Shown here: positions 7,749-16,140 of the stretch, in pieces
How the letters are laid out: each line of letters starts with the position of its first letter
How positions within the stretch are numbered: the first letter of the stretch is position 1
Assembly (NCBI RefSeq): GCF_013620795.1
Contig: NZ_LGLW01000001.1
Span: 868,001-932,000 of the forward strand
DNA length: 64,000 nucleotides
Direction of reading: 5' to 3'
From: Pseudomonas sp. Q2-TVG4-2
GTDB taxonomy: Bacteria; Pseudomonadota; Gammaproteobacteria; Pseudomonadales; Pseudomonadaceae
Program-made: the position numbers and the translations under genes
The notes under the pieces: model-generated
What the model was told of the DNA's origin: nothing
What the model saw: the letters and a program-made list of their open reading frames with translations, nothing else
The model's database searches: none

Positions 7749-9548
7749 ATGGCAATGACAGTGGGTGACTACCTAATCGAACGCCTCTACCAATGGGGCG
7801 TTCGCCGCATCTATGGCTATCCTGGCGACGGCATCAACGGCGTGTTCGGCGCCCTCAATCGTTCGGATGAAAAGATTCGCTTCATCCAGGCACGCCATGA
7901 GGAGATGGCTGCTTTCATGGCTTCTGCCGATGCCAAGTTCAACGGCGGCCTCGGCGTCTGCATCGCCACCTCTGGCCCTGGGGCGGCACACCTGATAACC
8001 GGCCTGTACGACGCGCGCCTGGACCATATGCCGGTGTTAGCCATCACCGGACAGAAATCGCGCACCGCACTAGGGAGTCATTACCAGCAGGAAATCGATT
8101 TGGTCTCGCTGTTCAAGGATGTTTCCGGCGCGTTTGTCGAGCAGGCCAGCGCACCGGCCCAGGTCAGGCATCTGATCGACCGGGCCATTCGTACCGCGGT
8201 GGGCGAGCGCAAGGTAGCGACCATCATTCTACCCAGTGATCTGCAGGACGCCGAATACAGCGAGCCACCACGCGCCCATGGCGCGGTGCATTCAGGCATC
8301 GGTTACACGCGGCCGAAAATGGTGCCCTACGAGGCTGACCTGCAGCGCGCCGCAGACGTGCTCAATGCCGGCAAGAAGGTCGCCATCCTGGTCGGTGCCG
8401 GGGCGCTGAACGCCACCGATGAGGTCATCGCGGTTGCCGAAAAACTCGGGGCCGGGGTGGCCAAGGCGCTGTTGGGCAAAGCGGCGGTACCGGACGATCT
8501 GCCCTGGGTGACCGGCTCCATTGGTTTGCTCGGCACCGAGCCGAGCTACAAGCTGATGACGGAATGCGACACTCTGCTGATGATCGGTTCGGGCTTCCCC
8601 TACTCCGAGTTCCTGCCCGAAGAAGGCCAGGCGCGAGGCGTACAGATCGACCTCAAGGCAGACATGCTGAGCATTCGCTACCCCATGGAAGTCAGCCTGC
8701 AAGGCGACTCCGCCGAAACACTCCGAGCGCTGCTGCCGCTGCTCACCGAGAAGACCGAACGCAACTGGCGCAGCGACATCGAAGGCTGGCGGATGGAATG
8801 GGAACAGACCCTTGAAAAGCGTGCCATGACCCAGGCGGACCCCGTCAACCCTCAGCGCGTCGCGTACGAACTGTCGCCGCGCCTGCCCGACTATTCGATC
8901 ATCACCAGTGACTCGGGCTCCTGCGCCAACTGGTACGCGCGGGACGTGAAGATCCGCCGCGGCATGATGTGCTCGCTGTCTGGGGGGCTGGCCTCGATGG
9001 GTGCAGCGGTGCCCTACGCCATCGCCGCCAAGTTCTCGCACCCTGATCGGCCGGTCGTTGCGATGGTTGGCGACGGCGCGATGCAGATGAACAACCTGGC
9101 CGAACTGATCACTGTCGCCAAGTACTGGAAGGAGTGGCAGAACCCGCAATGGATCTGCTGCGTATTCAACAACGAGGACCTCAACCAGGTGACCTGGGAG
9201 CAGCGGGTAATGGAAGGCGATCCTAAGTTCGAGGCGTCGCAGAACATCCCCAATGTGCCCTATCACCGCTTCGCCGAGTCGATCGGTCTGAAAGGCATCT
9301 ATGTCGACCGGGAAGATCGTGTTGCTGCCGCATGGGATGAAGCCTTCGCCTCTGACAAACCCGTGTTGATCGAATTCAAGACCGACCCGAACGTGCCGCC
9401 GCTGCCACCGCACATCACGCTGGAACAGGCGAAGAAATACGCCTCGGTGTTGCTGCATGGCGACCCGGATCAGGGCGGGATCATCAAGCAATCGGCCAAG
9501 CAGGTGCTCAGCAAGGTGATGCCCGGGCATGACAAGGATAAAGAATGA
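7749..9548 (+). CDS. Thiamine-pyrophosphate-requiring enzyme, pyruvate oxidase/acetolactate synthase type
   Basis: A 599-residue TPP enzyme with the three-domain plan of pyruvate oxidase and acetolactate synthase. The N-terminal PYR domain has GYPGDGINGVFGAL and the catalytic glutamate context ARHEEMAAFMA; the central domain has VAILVGAGAL; the C-terminal PP domain has the TPP/Mg motif GDGAMQMNNLAEL, beginning at the GDG. It most resembles YdaP/PoxB-like proteins annotated as thiamine pyrophosphate-requiring protein. The start MAMTVGDYLIERL is preferred because AGCGAGG lies upstream and homologous enzymes begin near VGDYL. Its stop overlaps the next start by 4 bases (ATGA). Substrate is unproven; decarboxylation of pyruvate or a 2-keto acid is likely. 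Confidence 0.9.
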   Translation: MAMTVGDYLIERLYQWGVRRIYGYPGDGINGVFGALNRSDEKIRFIQARHEEMAAFMASADAKFNGGLGVCIATSGPGAAHLITGLYDARLDHMPVLAITGQKSRTALGSHYQQEIDLVSLFKDVSGAFVEQASAPAQVRHLIDRAIRTAVGERKVATIILPSDLQDAEYSEPPRAHGAVHSGIGYTRPKMVPYEADLQRAADVLNAGKKVAILVGAGALNATDEVIAVAEKLGAGVAKALLGKAAVPDDLPWVTGSIGLLGTEPSYKLMTECDTLLMIGSGFPYSEFLPEEGQARGVQIDLKADMLSIRYPMEVSLQGDSAETLRALLPLLTEKTERNWRSDIEGWRMEWEQTLEKRAMTQADPVNPQRVAYELSPRLPDYSIITSDSGSCANWYARDVKIRRGMMCSLSGGLASMGAAVPYAIAAKFSHPDRPVVAMVGDGAMQMNNLAELITVAKYWKEWQNPQWICCVFNNEDLNQVTWEQRVMEGDPKFEASQNIPNVPYHRFAESIGLKGIYVDREDRVAAAWDEAFASDKPVLIEFKTDPNVPPLPPHITLEQAKKYASVLLHGDPDQGGIIKQSAKQVLSKVMPGHDKDKE

Positions 9549-10654
9549 CCGCTCGGCCGGACGCGGCCATTCGCGCGCTACGGGTCGGGGCCTACCGCGT
9601 TCCGACCGACGCGCCCGAGGCCGACGGTACCTTTCGGTGGGACGCGACCACGCTGGTGCTGGTTGAGCTGGATGCGGCCGGCGAGACCGGCATGGGATAT
9701 ACCTATGCCGACGCCTCGTTGGTGCGGCTAATCGACGACCATCTGCGCCCATTGGTTGTAGGTGCCGACCCGATGGCCATAGCCGGCATCGCCGAGCAGC
9801 TCTGGGCCAGCGTGCGCAATCTGGGGCGTTCAGGCCTGGCCGCCTGTGCAATTTCGGCAGTCGACGGTGCGCTGTGGGATCTCAAGGCGAAGTGCCTTGG
9901 CGTGCCGCTGGCGCAGCTGCTGGGCACGCGGCGGACTGCAGTACCGGTGTACGGCAGCGGCGGGTTCACGAGTTATGCCGACGACAGGTTGCGCGACCAG
10001 CTTGGGCGCTGGGTAGAAGAGGACGGCTGCCGCTGGGTGAAGATGAAAATCGGCGCCGATGCCGATCATGACGGCCAGCGCGTGGCCGCGGCTCGGGATG
10101 CGGTCGGTGACGCCGGGCTGTTCATCGACGCCAACGGTGCGCATAGCAGCCGCAGCGCCATCGCTTTCGCCGCGCGCATCGCCGAGTACCGTGTCGGCTG
10201 GTTTGAGGAGCCGGTCAGTTCGGATGATTTGAACGGGCTGAGCGCGGTGCGTGAGGCTGTCGGCGCACAGGGACTGGCGGTGGATATCGCCGCTGGGGAA
10301 TACGCATATACGCCGGACGATTTCCGCCGGCTGCTCCAGTGTGGCGCCGTCGATGTGTTGCAGGCTGACGCGACTCGGTGCGGCGGCATCAGCGGTTTTC
10401 TGCAGGCAGCAGCCTTGAGCGATGCCTTTCATATCGATGTTTCTGCGCATTGCGCCCCTGCCTTGCATCGACACGTGGCTTGCGCGGTGCCGCGACTTCG
10501 ACATATCGAATGGTTTCACGACCACGTGCGCCTGGAGTCACGGTTGTTCGACGGGGCTCCTGAAATCGATCGGGGCGTGATCACCCCAGACTGGAGTCGG
10601 CCTGGTCATGGCTTGCAGTTCAAGCATGCCGATGCGCGGCAGTACCAGATATGA
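9545..10654 (+). CDS. Enolase-superfamily (mandelate racemase/sugar-acid dehydratase) enzyme
   Basis: A 369-residue member of the mandelate racemase/muconate lactonizing subgroup. Visible features: capping domain at the N-terminus; KMK catalytic lysine motif in WVKMKIG; metal ligands in DANGA, EEPVSSDDL and AAGEY; then LQADATRCGGISG and the C-terminal SAHCAPALHRHVACA with the catalytic histidine region and HIEWFHDH. This pattern is typical of acid-sugar dehydratases, making 2-keto-3-deoxy sugar acids. It overlaps the TPP enzyme stop by ATGA, so translation is probably coupled. Substrate is not determinable by eye. Confidence 0.88.
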   Translation: MTARPDAAIRALRVGAYRVPTDAPEADGTFRWDATTLVLVELDAAGETGMGYTYADASLVRLIDDHLRPLVVGADPMAIAGIAEQLWASVRNLGRSGLAACAISAVDGALWDLKAKCLGVPLAQLLGTRRTAVPVYGSGGFTSYADDRLRDQLGRWVEEDGCRWVKMKIGADADHDGQRVAAARDAVGDAGLFIDANGAHSSRSAIAFAARIAEYRVGWFEEPVSSDDLNGLSAVREAVGAQGLAVDIAAGEYAYTPDDFRRLLQCGAVDVLQADATRCGGISGFLQAAALSDAFHIDVSAHCAPALHRHVACAVPRLRHIEWFHDHVRLESRLFDGAPEIDRGVITPDWSRPGHGLQFKHADARQYQI

Positions 10655-10684
10655 CGCTCGCCCAACCTGCGCAAGAGAGGCTTC

Positions 10685-11659
10685 ATGGTTTCAGGCACTC
10701 AACTCAAGCTGATCGCCGCTGGCGCAACCACGGCGTTGGCTGCGGCCTCACTGGTCTGGCAAAAGCATGAACGACGCGGTCGCGGGCTGCTCTTCCGCCC
10801 CGCGGACGACAGCCTCGTCGCGGCGGCACGCACGCTCAATCGTGGCGCCGGGTTGCTGGCCCTTGCAGTCGGTATGGACAGCGCCGCTGAGCATTACCGC
10901 GGCGACTTTCAGAACCGGGCCATGTACACGCCACTGGCGGTATCGGCGCTGTCATTGCTCGCAAGCAGTCAGGGGCAGCAGGACCCGGACCCAGCCTCCA
11001 GCCGACTGCGCAACGGGATCTACCTGGGCACGGTGTTAACCGGTCTGGCCGGGACGGGCTTCCATCTCTACAACGTCACCAAGCGGCCCGGCGGCTTCTG
11101 CTGGAGCAACCTGTTCTATGCTGCCCCCCTTGGCGCGCCGTCGGCGCTGGTGCTTTCCGGCGTACTTGGTTATTACGCCGAACGGTTGCGCGCCGAAACG
11201 GATGACGCGATACCGCAAGTGTTCGGCCTACCGGCAGGCAAGGCGGTCGCGCTGATGGCGGCCGCCGGGTTGCTCGGCACCACGACCGAGGCCGGGCTGC
11301 TGCATTTTCGCGGCTCGTTCCAGAACCCCGCCATGTACTTGCCTGTCACTGCGCCTCCGATCGCCGCAGGGCTGCTGGTCGCCACGGCGCTTGCCGGGCC
11401 ACAACATCCGCGTCTGCGCTGGTGGTCGCGTTTGACCCTGCGTTTCACCACGTTCATGGGCCTCGCCGGAGCGGGCTTCCATACCCTGGGCATCGCCCGC
11501 AACTTCGGCGGCTGGCGCAACTGGCGGCAGAATCTGCAGGCCGGCCCGCCGCTCCCCGCTCCGCCGAGTTTCACCGGCCTGGCGCTGGCGGGCCTCGCCG
11601 CACACACCTTGCTCGATGAAGAGCGCGACCTGTCGGAATACCGATGGTGGGACAAATGA
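10685..11659 (+). CDS. Uncharacterised membrane protein with internal duplication
   Basis: A 324-residue protein rich in alanine, leucine and glycine with roughly eight hydrophobic segments. I do not recognise a named family. Its two halves are clearly related: HYRGDFQNRAMYTPLAV (residues 70-86) matches HFRGSFQNPAMYLPVTA (207-223), and GLAGTGFH (120-127) matches GLAGAGFH (259-266), followed in each case by a glycine-rich FGG/PGG turn. The spacing between copies is constant at about 138 residues, so the gene arose by tandem duplication of a module with about four helices. It is 30 bases after the enolase-type gene with an AAGAGAGG ribosome site and overlaps the next gene by ATGA, so it belongs to the dehydrogenase operon. 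The conserved histidines could bind heme or metal (inference). Confidence 0.85.
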   Translation: MVSGTQLKLIAAGATTALAAASLVWQKHERRGRGLLFRPADDSLVAAARTLNRGAGLLALAVGMDSAAEHYRGDFQNRAMYTPLAVSALSLLASSQGQQDPDPASSRLRNGIYLGTVLTGLAGTGFHLYNVTKRPGGFCWSNLFYAAPLGAPSALVLSGVLGYYAERLRAETDDAIPQVFGLPAGKAVALMAAAGLLGTTTEAGLLHFRGSFQNPAMYLPVTAPPIAAGLLVATALAGPQHPRLRWWSRLTLRFTTFMGLAGAGFHTLGIARNFGGWRNWRQNLQAGPPLPAPPSFTGLALAGLAAHTLLDEERDLSEYRWWDK

Positions 11660-12297
11660 ATCAGCGCTATCCCGGCTATGACGTACAGAGCAAACGCCAG
11701 GGTCCCTCCTGGAACGAGCCGACTCGCCGGGCGATCGATACCCGGGTTTCGGTACCCGATCAGCCGCGCTTTTTTGACTCCACGCAATGGCTTGTGCTCA
11801 GGGCGGTTTGCGCGCGAATCGTGCCGCAGCCGAGCAATAGACCGCCGGTGCCATTAGCGGCGCTGGTCGATTCGAAGGCCTTCCAGCGGCACGGCGAGGG
11901 CTATCGGGATGCGCGCCTGCCACCGTTGCCGCAAGCCTGGCGCAGCGGGTTAGCCGCGCTGAACGCCGAGGCGCAAACGCTACACAGCAAAGCTTTCGCG
12001 CAGCTCAGCGACCACGAGCAGGATGCGCTATTGGCAGCCATGCAGAAGGGCCAGCTGCACCATCCGGCGTGGGGCACGATGCCGCCCAAGGTGTTCTTCA
12101 GCGAGCGGGTGGTGCATGACATCACCGCCGCGTATTACAGCCATCCGACAGCCTGGAACGAAATCGGCTTCGGCGGGCCCGCCAGTCCGCGCGGCTATGT
12201 GCGGCTGGAGGCCAACGCCCGTGATGCCTGGGAACCGGCCGAGGCCAAACCCGACGACGAAGGCAAAGCCAGGGAGCTCAATCACCGTGTCAGATGA
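11656..12297 (+). CDS. Gluconate 2-dehydrogenase subunit 3-like protein (GMC dehydrogenase small subunit)
   Basis: A 213-residue protein resembling the gamma subunit of membrane FAD dehydrogenases (gluconate, sorbitol and related). Recognisable parts are FFDSTQWLVLRAVCARIVPQ, DGEGYRD-like and FSERVVHDITAAYYSHPTAWNEIGFGGPASPRGY (shown here in pieces: FSERVVHDIT, YYSHPTAWNEIGFGGPASP). The start at MNQRYPG gives the ATGA overlap with the previous gene. Usual gamma subunits carry a Tat signal that exports the complex; none is visible here. It overlaps the GMC catalytic subunit by 11 bases. Probably a partner or chaperone of that subunit. Confidence 0.82.
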   Translation: MNQRYPGYDVQSKRQGPSWNEPTRRAIDTRVSVPDQPRFFDSTQWLVLRAVCARIVPQPSNRPPVPLAALVDSKAFQRHGEGYRDARLPPLPQAWRSGLAALNAEAQTLHSKAFAQLSDHEQDALLAAMQKGQLHHPAWGTMPPKVFFSERVVHDITAAYYSHPTAWNEIGFGGPASPRGYVRLEANARDAWEPAEAKPDDEGKARELNHRVR

Positions 12298-13945
12298 GTT
12301 GTTTTTGCGAGCACTGCAAACCACCCGCGGTCGCGACGGGCGCGCCCCCGATGTATTCAAGGTCGGCCGTTGGATACCCATGCGCGAGTACCCACAGAAC
12401 GAGCCCGTGGACTTCGCCATTGTCGGTACCGGGGCGGGTGGCGGCACCCTTGCCTGCAAGCTCGCCGAAGCCGGATTTTCGGTGGTGGCCTTCGATGCAG
12501 GCGCCTGGTGGAGACCGCTTGAGGAATTTGCCTCGGATGAAGGACACCAGCAGAAACTCTTCTGGACGGACGAACGCCTGTGCGACGGGGCGAACCCGCT
12601 CAAGCTCGGGAGCAACAATAGCGGCATGGCGGTGGGCGGCAGCACGGTGCACTTCGCCATGGTCTCGTTGCGGTTTCGCCCGGAATGGTTCAAGGCGCGT
12701 AGCCTGCTTGGCTATGGCTGCGACTGGCCGATCGACTGGCAGGAAATGTGGCGTTATTACACCGAGGTCGAACAGACGCTGAAAATCGCCGGACCGGTTC
12801 GCTACCCCTGGGGCCCGAAGCGTCCCCGCTATCCCTATCGCCAGCATGAGGTGAACGCTTCCGGGCTGGCGCTGGCCCAGGCCTGCGAATCGCTCGGCGT
12901 GGATTGGTCGCCTACCCCCTTGGCGACACTCTCTGCACCGCGCGGCGACGCACCGCCCTGCGTTTACCGGGGTTTCTGCGTCACAGGGTGCTCCACCAAC
13001 GCCAAGCAGAGCGTACTGAACACCTGGATACCCCGCGCGGTGAAGGCTGGCGCGGAAATAAGAGATCTGGCGATGGTCGGTCGCGTCGAGACGGGCCCGG
13101 ACGGCTTGGCTACCGGACTGCACTTTCATCGGGAAGGCCGGTGGCAGTTCCAGCGCGCCAAGCATGTGGTCATCGCTGGCTATGCCATCGAAACCCCCAG
13201 ACTGCTGCTCAATTCAGCCAATGATCGATACCCGGACGGGCTCGCCAACAGTTCCGGGCTGGTCGGCAAGAACCTCATGGTGCATAGCAATCAAGCGGTA
13301 TGGGGCACGCTGGAAGACGAGATTCGCTGGTACAAGGGCCCGCCGTCGCTGGCGGTGTGCGAGCACTGGAATTACGAAGACCGCGGCAAGGACTTCTTCG
13401 GTGGTTATGCATTCATGAGCCAAGGTCCGCTACCGGGCGCCTGGGCCGCGACCCAGACCGGCAACCACGGTCTCTGGGGGCAGGCGCTGGTGGACGAAAT
13501 GCAGCACTACAACCATCAGGTGGGCCTGAAGATCGTTGGCGAAACCCTGCCGCAAGCACACAACCGGGTCACGTTGGCCGATGAAACCGATCAGTACGGC
13601 CTGCCGATCGCGCGCGTCAGCTGGAGCTATAGCGACAATGATTGGCGGTTGATCGAGCATGCGCTGGACTTCACGCGCCGCGGTCTCGAGGGAATCGATG
13701 CGAAAAACATCTGGGCCGAAGCCGAGGGTACTGCCCATCTTGCCGGAACCGCGCGGATGGGCAGCGATCCGGCCAGCAGCGTGGTCGATGGTGACTGCCG
13801 CAGCTGGGATATCCGTAATCTGTGGATCTGCGACGGGTCGGTGATGCCCACCATTGGCGGCGCCAATCCGTCCCTGACCATCCAGGCGATCGCCTGCCGC
13901 ACCGGCGACCGCATCCGTGAACTGGCGCGCCGGGGGGAACTGTAG
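12287..13945 (+). CDS. GMC-family FAD-dependent dehydrogenase, catalytic subunit
   Basis: A 552-residue GMC oxidoreductase. The GTG start at 12287 (MSDELFLRAL) is preferred: AGGGAG lies upstream and the start falls just inside the end of the small-subunit gene. The FAD-binding motif is VGTGAGGGTLACKLAEAG near residue 47. Cysteines at about 225, 231 and 235 (CVYRGFCVTGC) form C-x5-C-x3-C, the [3Fe-4S] ligand pattern known from FAD-glucose dehydrogenase type enzymes. The C-terminal domain has HLAGTARMG and the GMC ending VMPTIGGANPSLTIQAIA. No signal peptide is seen, and no cytochrome c subunit is encoded nearby. Substrate is probably a sugar, sugar acid or polyol. Confidence 0.88.
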   Translation: MSDELFLRALQTTRGRDGRAPDVFKVGRWIPMREYPQNEPVDFAIVGTGAGGGTLACKLAEAGFSVVAFDAGAWWRPLEEFASDEGHQQKLFWTDERLCDGANPLKLGSNNSGMAVGGSTVHFAMVSLRFRPEWFKARSLLGYGCDWPIDWQEMWRYYTEVEQTLKIAGPVRYPWGPKRPRYPYRQHEVNASGLALAQACESLGVDWSPTPLATLSAPRGDAPPCVYRGFCVTGCSTNAKQSVLNTWIPRAVKAGAEIRDLAMVGRVETGPDGLATGLHFHREGRWQFQRAKHVVIAGYAIETPRLLLNSANDRYPDGLANSSGLVGKNLMVHSNQAVWGTLEDEIRWYKGPPSLAVCEHWNYEDRGKDFFGGYAFMSQGPLPGAWAATQTGNHGLWGQALVDEMQHYNHQVGLKIVGETLPQAHNRVTLADETDQYGLPIARVSWSYSDNDWRLIEHALDFTRRGLEGIDAKNIWAEAEGTAHLAGTARMGSDPASSVVDGDCRSWDIRNLWICDGSVMPTIGGANPSLTIQAIACRTGDRIRELARRGEL

Positions 13946-13958
13946 CGGACCGCTGCGA

Positions 13959-14225
13959 TCAGTCCTGTTCCTCGTGGGTCACTTCGCCGGTTTTGCCGTC
14001 CAGCTTGAAGTCCCAGACCTTGCCATCGGCCTTCATCCCCTCGCCTTCCCAGGAATCGCCCTCAGCGTCGATGGAGTGGAGCGTGGTAAAGCCAGCGGAC
14101 TTGGCCTTTTCCACCGCCTGCTCCAGGGTGATCCAGTCGGCACCCGGCTTGTCCGCCAGCGCGACTCCGCTGGCTATTCCGAAAACGGCGATGGCAAGGG
14201 CGGCGGTCAGGTGTTTCTGGTTCAT
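13959..14225 (-). CDS. PepSY-domain secreted protein
   Basis: An 88-residue small protein: signal peptide (MNQKHLTAALAIAVFGIASGVALA), then a single PepSY domain (WITLEQAVEKAKSAG, ending VWDFKLDGKTGEVTHEEQD). The start is preferred over a longer in-frame one because the signal peptide begins there, with AAAGGATC upstream. It converges on the GMC gene with 13 bases between the stops. PepSY proteins are periplasmic and often linked to metal stress or protease inhibition; the neighbouring BqsRS-like system makes the former likelier. Confidence 0.8.
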   Translation of the reverse strand: MNQKHLTAALAIAVFGIASGVALADKPGADWITLEQAVEKAKSAGFTTLHSIDAEGDSWEGEGMKADGKVWDFKLDGKTGEVTHEEQD

Positions 14226-14338
14226 GGCGAGATCCTTTGTTTCATGATCGGGATGAGCTGCGATGTGCTCTTGTAAATGCGAGCCCGACGGCCGGCCGGG
14301 GTTCACCGATACGTCTGGAATGGGGCCGGCGGTCTGTT

Positions 14339-14701
14339 TCAGCGCTTTTCAATGGAGACGAGGGCCGCTTCGTCGCCTTCGCTCTGAAAGCCGATCCGGA
14401 CCTCATCACCCACCGCCAGGCCCTCGAGCTGTTCGCGCCGGGCCTGGAACTCCATGGTCGATGCCGGCCATTTCAACGCGGGTACGGGTCCGTGAGCGAT
14501 GGTTACAACGCCTCGTTCGCGATCCAGGGCCTCGATGGTGCCGCTGGCGCGCATGACCGGCTCGGACACCATTTCGGTGGCGGGCCCGGCGTCGACATCC
14601 GGCGACCCCGCCGGAGCCGTCGGCTTGAGCAGATCCTGTGCCAGCACGGTCGGAGCGAGCAGCAGCAGGCTTGATAGCGTGACGCAATGGAGTGGTTTCA
14701 T
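14339..14701 (-). CDS. CusF-like copper-binding periplasmic protein
   Basis: A 120-residue protein with a signal peptide (MKPLHCVTLSSLLLLAPTVLA) and a C-terminal OB-like domain of the CusF type. The core LKWPASTMEFQARREQLEGLAVGDEV fits the CusF tryptophan-methionine region (W-x2-x-TM-x-F), with GTIEALDRERGVVTIAHGP before it carrying the conserved histidine. The family binds Cu(I) or Ag(I) in the periplasm. It is divergent from the PepSY-regulator operon at 14862 and shares its intergenic region, which contains a palindrome. Confidence 0.75.
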   Translation of the reverse strand: MKPLHCVTLSSLLLLAPTVLAQDLLKPTAPAGSPDVDAGPATEMVSEPVMRASGTIEALDRERGVVTIAHGPVPALKWPASTMEFQARREQLEGLAVGDEVRIGFQSEGDEAALVSIEKR

Positions 14702-14778
14702 GGCAGGCCTCCCGGAACAGGTGGACGTACGCTGCATTGGACAATGCAGCTGCTGCTATTGCTGCCCCTGGGCGCGGT

Positions 14779-14799
14779 TGAACGACACAGTCTCGTTCA
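14779..14799. promoter_or_regulatory. Palindrome in divergent promoter region
   Basis: TGAACGA-N7-TCGTTCA is a perfect 7-bp inverted repeat midway between the CusF-like gene (minus) and the PepSY-regulator operon (plus). It may be an operator serving both; the binding protein is unknown. Confidence 0.45.
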
Positions 14800-14811
14800 G
14801 CTTCGTGTAAG
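14796..14811 (+). promoter_or_regulatory. Candidate BqsR-type direct repeat
   Basis: TTCAG-CTTCGT-GTAAG has the spacing of the P. aeruginosa BqsR box (TTAAG-N6-TTAAG, recalled from literature), with 4 of 5 matches in each half. It lies about 50 bases upstream of the first PepSY gene of the operon containing a BqsR-like regulator. Autoregulation is inferred. Confidence 0.4.
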
Positions 14812-14861
14812 CCACAGCTCGTAACCTGTGAACCGTCGAAACCCACACAGGAAACGAAACC

Positions 14862-15170
14862 ATGAAGAACCTGACGACGCTTATCACCGCTGCCGCCCTC
14901 GCCCTGGGCACGAACCTGGCGATGGCCCGCGATCTCGGCCCGGACGAAGCACTCAAACTGCGCGACGCCGGCACCATCCAATCCTTCGAGAAGCTCAACG
15001 AAGCGGCAATAGCCAAACACCCTGGCGCCACTGTCGAAGAAACCGAGCTGGAGGAGGAGTACGGCCGTCACATCTATCAGGTTGAATTGCGCGACGACAA
15101 AGGTGTGCAATGGGACATTGAGCTCGATGCCAAAACCGGCGAAGTGCTCAAGGACCATCAGGACGATTAA
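14862..15170 (+). CDS. PepSY-domain secreted protein, first gene of regulator operon
   Basis: A 102-residue protein with a signal peptide (MKNLTTLITAAALALGTNLAMA) followed by one PepSY domain (LGPDEALKLRDAGTIQSFEKL, then EETELEEEYGRHIYQVEL and IELDAKTGEVLKDHQDD). The acidic ELEEEYG stretch is a plausible cation-binding surface. An ACAGGAAAC ribosome site precedes the ATG. It overlaps the next PepSY gene by one base (TAATG). Probably a periplasmic accessory of the downstream sensor. Confidence 0.85.
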   Translation: MKNLTTLITAAALALGTNLAMARDLGPDEALKLRDAGTIQSFEKLNEAAIAKHPGATVEETELEEEYGRHIYQVELRDDKGVQWDIELDAKTGEVLKDHQDD

Positions 15171-15475
15171 TGCGACCCGCCACCCTTCTCACCATTCCGC
15201 TCGTTCTGCTGCTCGCCGCCACCCCGGTGGCGAGCCGTGACCTGGATCAGGATGAAGCCCTGCGGCTGCGTCGCGATGGGTTGATCCTGCCATTGGAAAA
15301 GGTTTTGCAGCACGCCATGGTGCGTTATCCCGGTGCCCGGCTGTTGGAAGCCGAATTGGAAGAGGAGGATGGCCTCTACGTCTACGAAATCGAATTGCTG
15401 ACCGCCGACGGCGTCGCCCGCGAGCTGGAACTGGACGCGCAAGATGGCGCGCTGCTCAAGGACGAGGTGGACTGA
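15170..15475 (+). CDS. PepSY-domain secreted protein, second copy
   Basis: A 101-residue protein, clearly paralogous to the preceding one: signal peptide ([21 protein letters not shown]), then [40 protein letters not shown] and [16 protein letters not shown]. The acidic EAELEEEDG motif is shared with the upstream copy. Starts and stops overlap by one base on both sides (TAATG and TGATG), so translation of the two PepSY proteins and the response regulator is likely coupled. Confidence 0.85.
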   Translation: MRPATLLTIPLVLLLAATPVASRDLDQDEALRLRRDGLILPLEKVLQHAMVRYPGARLLEAELEEEDGLYVYEIELLTADGVARELELDAQDGALLKDEVD

Positions 15476-16140
15476 TGCGCCTGCTACTGGTCGAAGATAG
15501 CGTACCGCTGGCCGACGAATTGCTGGCCGGTCTGGCGCACCAGGGCTACGCCACTGATTGGCTGGCCGATGGCCGCGACGCCGACTACCAGGGCACCAGC
15601 GAGCCCTACGACCTGATCATTCTCGACCTCGGCTTGCCCGGCAAGCCGGGGCTGGAGGTGCTGCGCGATTGGCGCGCGCGCGGCCTGGCGACGCCGGTGC
15701 TGATCCTTACCGCCCGCGATTCCTGGGCCGAGCGCATCGACGGACTGAAAGCCGGTGCCGACGATTATCTGACCAAACCCTTCCACCCTGAAGAACTGCT
15801 GCTGCGCATCCAGGCACTGCTCCGCCGTGCCCATGGCATGGCCAACCAGCCGCTCCTGCACGCCGCCGGCCTGGCGCTGGACGAGGCACGCCAGAGCTGC
15901 CGCAAGGATGGTCAGGATATCGAGCTGACCGCCGGAGAATTTCGCCTGCTGCGCTACTTCATGCTGCATCCCGGCCAGCTATTGTCGAAGACTCAGCTGG
16001 CCGAACATCTTTATGACGGCGAAACCGAGCGCGATTCCAATGTCATTGAAGTCCACGTCAACCGCCTGCGCGGCAAGCTCGGTCGCGAGCTGATCGAAAC
16101 GCGGCGCGGTCAGGGCTACCGCTTCGGCGGCGCCTCTTGA
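15475..16140 (+). CDS. OmpR-family response regulator (BqsR/CarR-like)
   Basis: A 221-residue two-component response regulator. The receiver domain has the acidic pair in LLVEDS, the phosphoacceptor aspartate in [14 protein letters not shown], the threonine in PVLILTARD and lysine in DDYLTKPF. The C-terminal winged helix ends with [14 protein letters not shown] and the [12 protein letters not shown] wing. It is joined to the upstream PepSY gene (TGATG) and the downstream sensor kinase (4-base overlap). Similarity to P. aeruginosa BqsR is argued from operon layout and sensor motif, not from alignment. Confidence 0.9.
   Translation: MRLLLVEDSVPLADELLAGLAHQGYATDWLADGRDADYQGTSEPYDLIILDLGLPGKPGLEVLRDWRARGLATPVLILTARDSWAERIDGLKAGADDYLTKPFHPEELLLRIQALLRRAHGMANQPLLHAAGLALDEARQSCRKDGQDIELTAGEFRLLRYFMLHPGQLLSKTQLAEHLYDGETERDSNVIEVHVNRLRGKLGRELIETRRGQGYRFGGAS

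Noticed and set aside
8292-9851. 519-codon minus-strand open frame
   Set aside because: Antisense to the TPP enzyme; the plus strand has complete TPP motifs.
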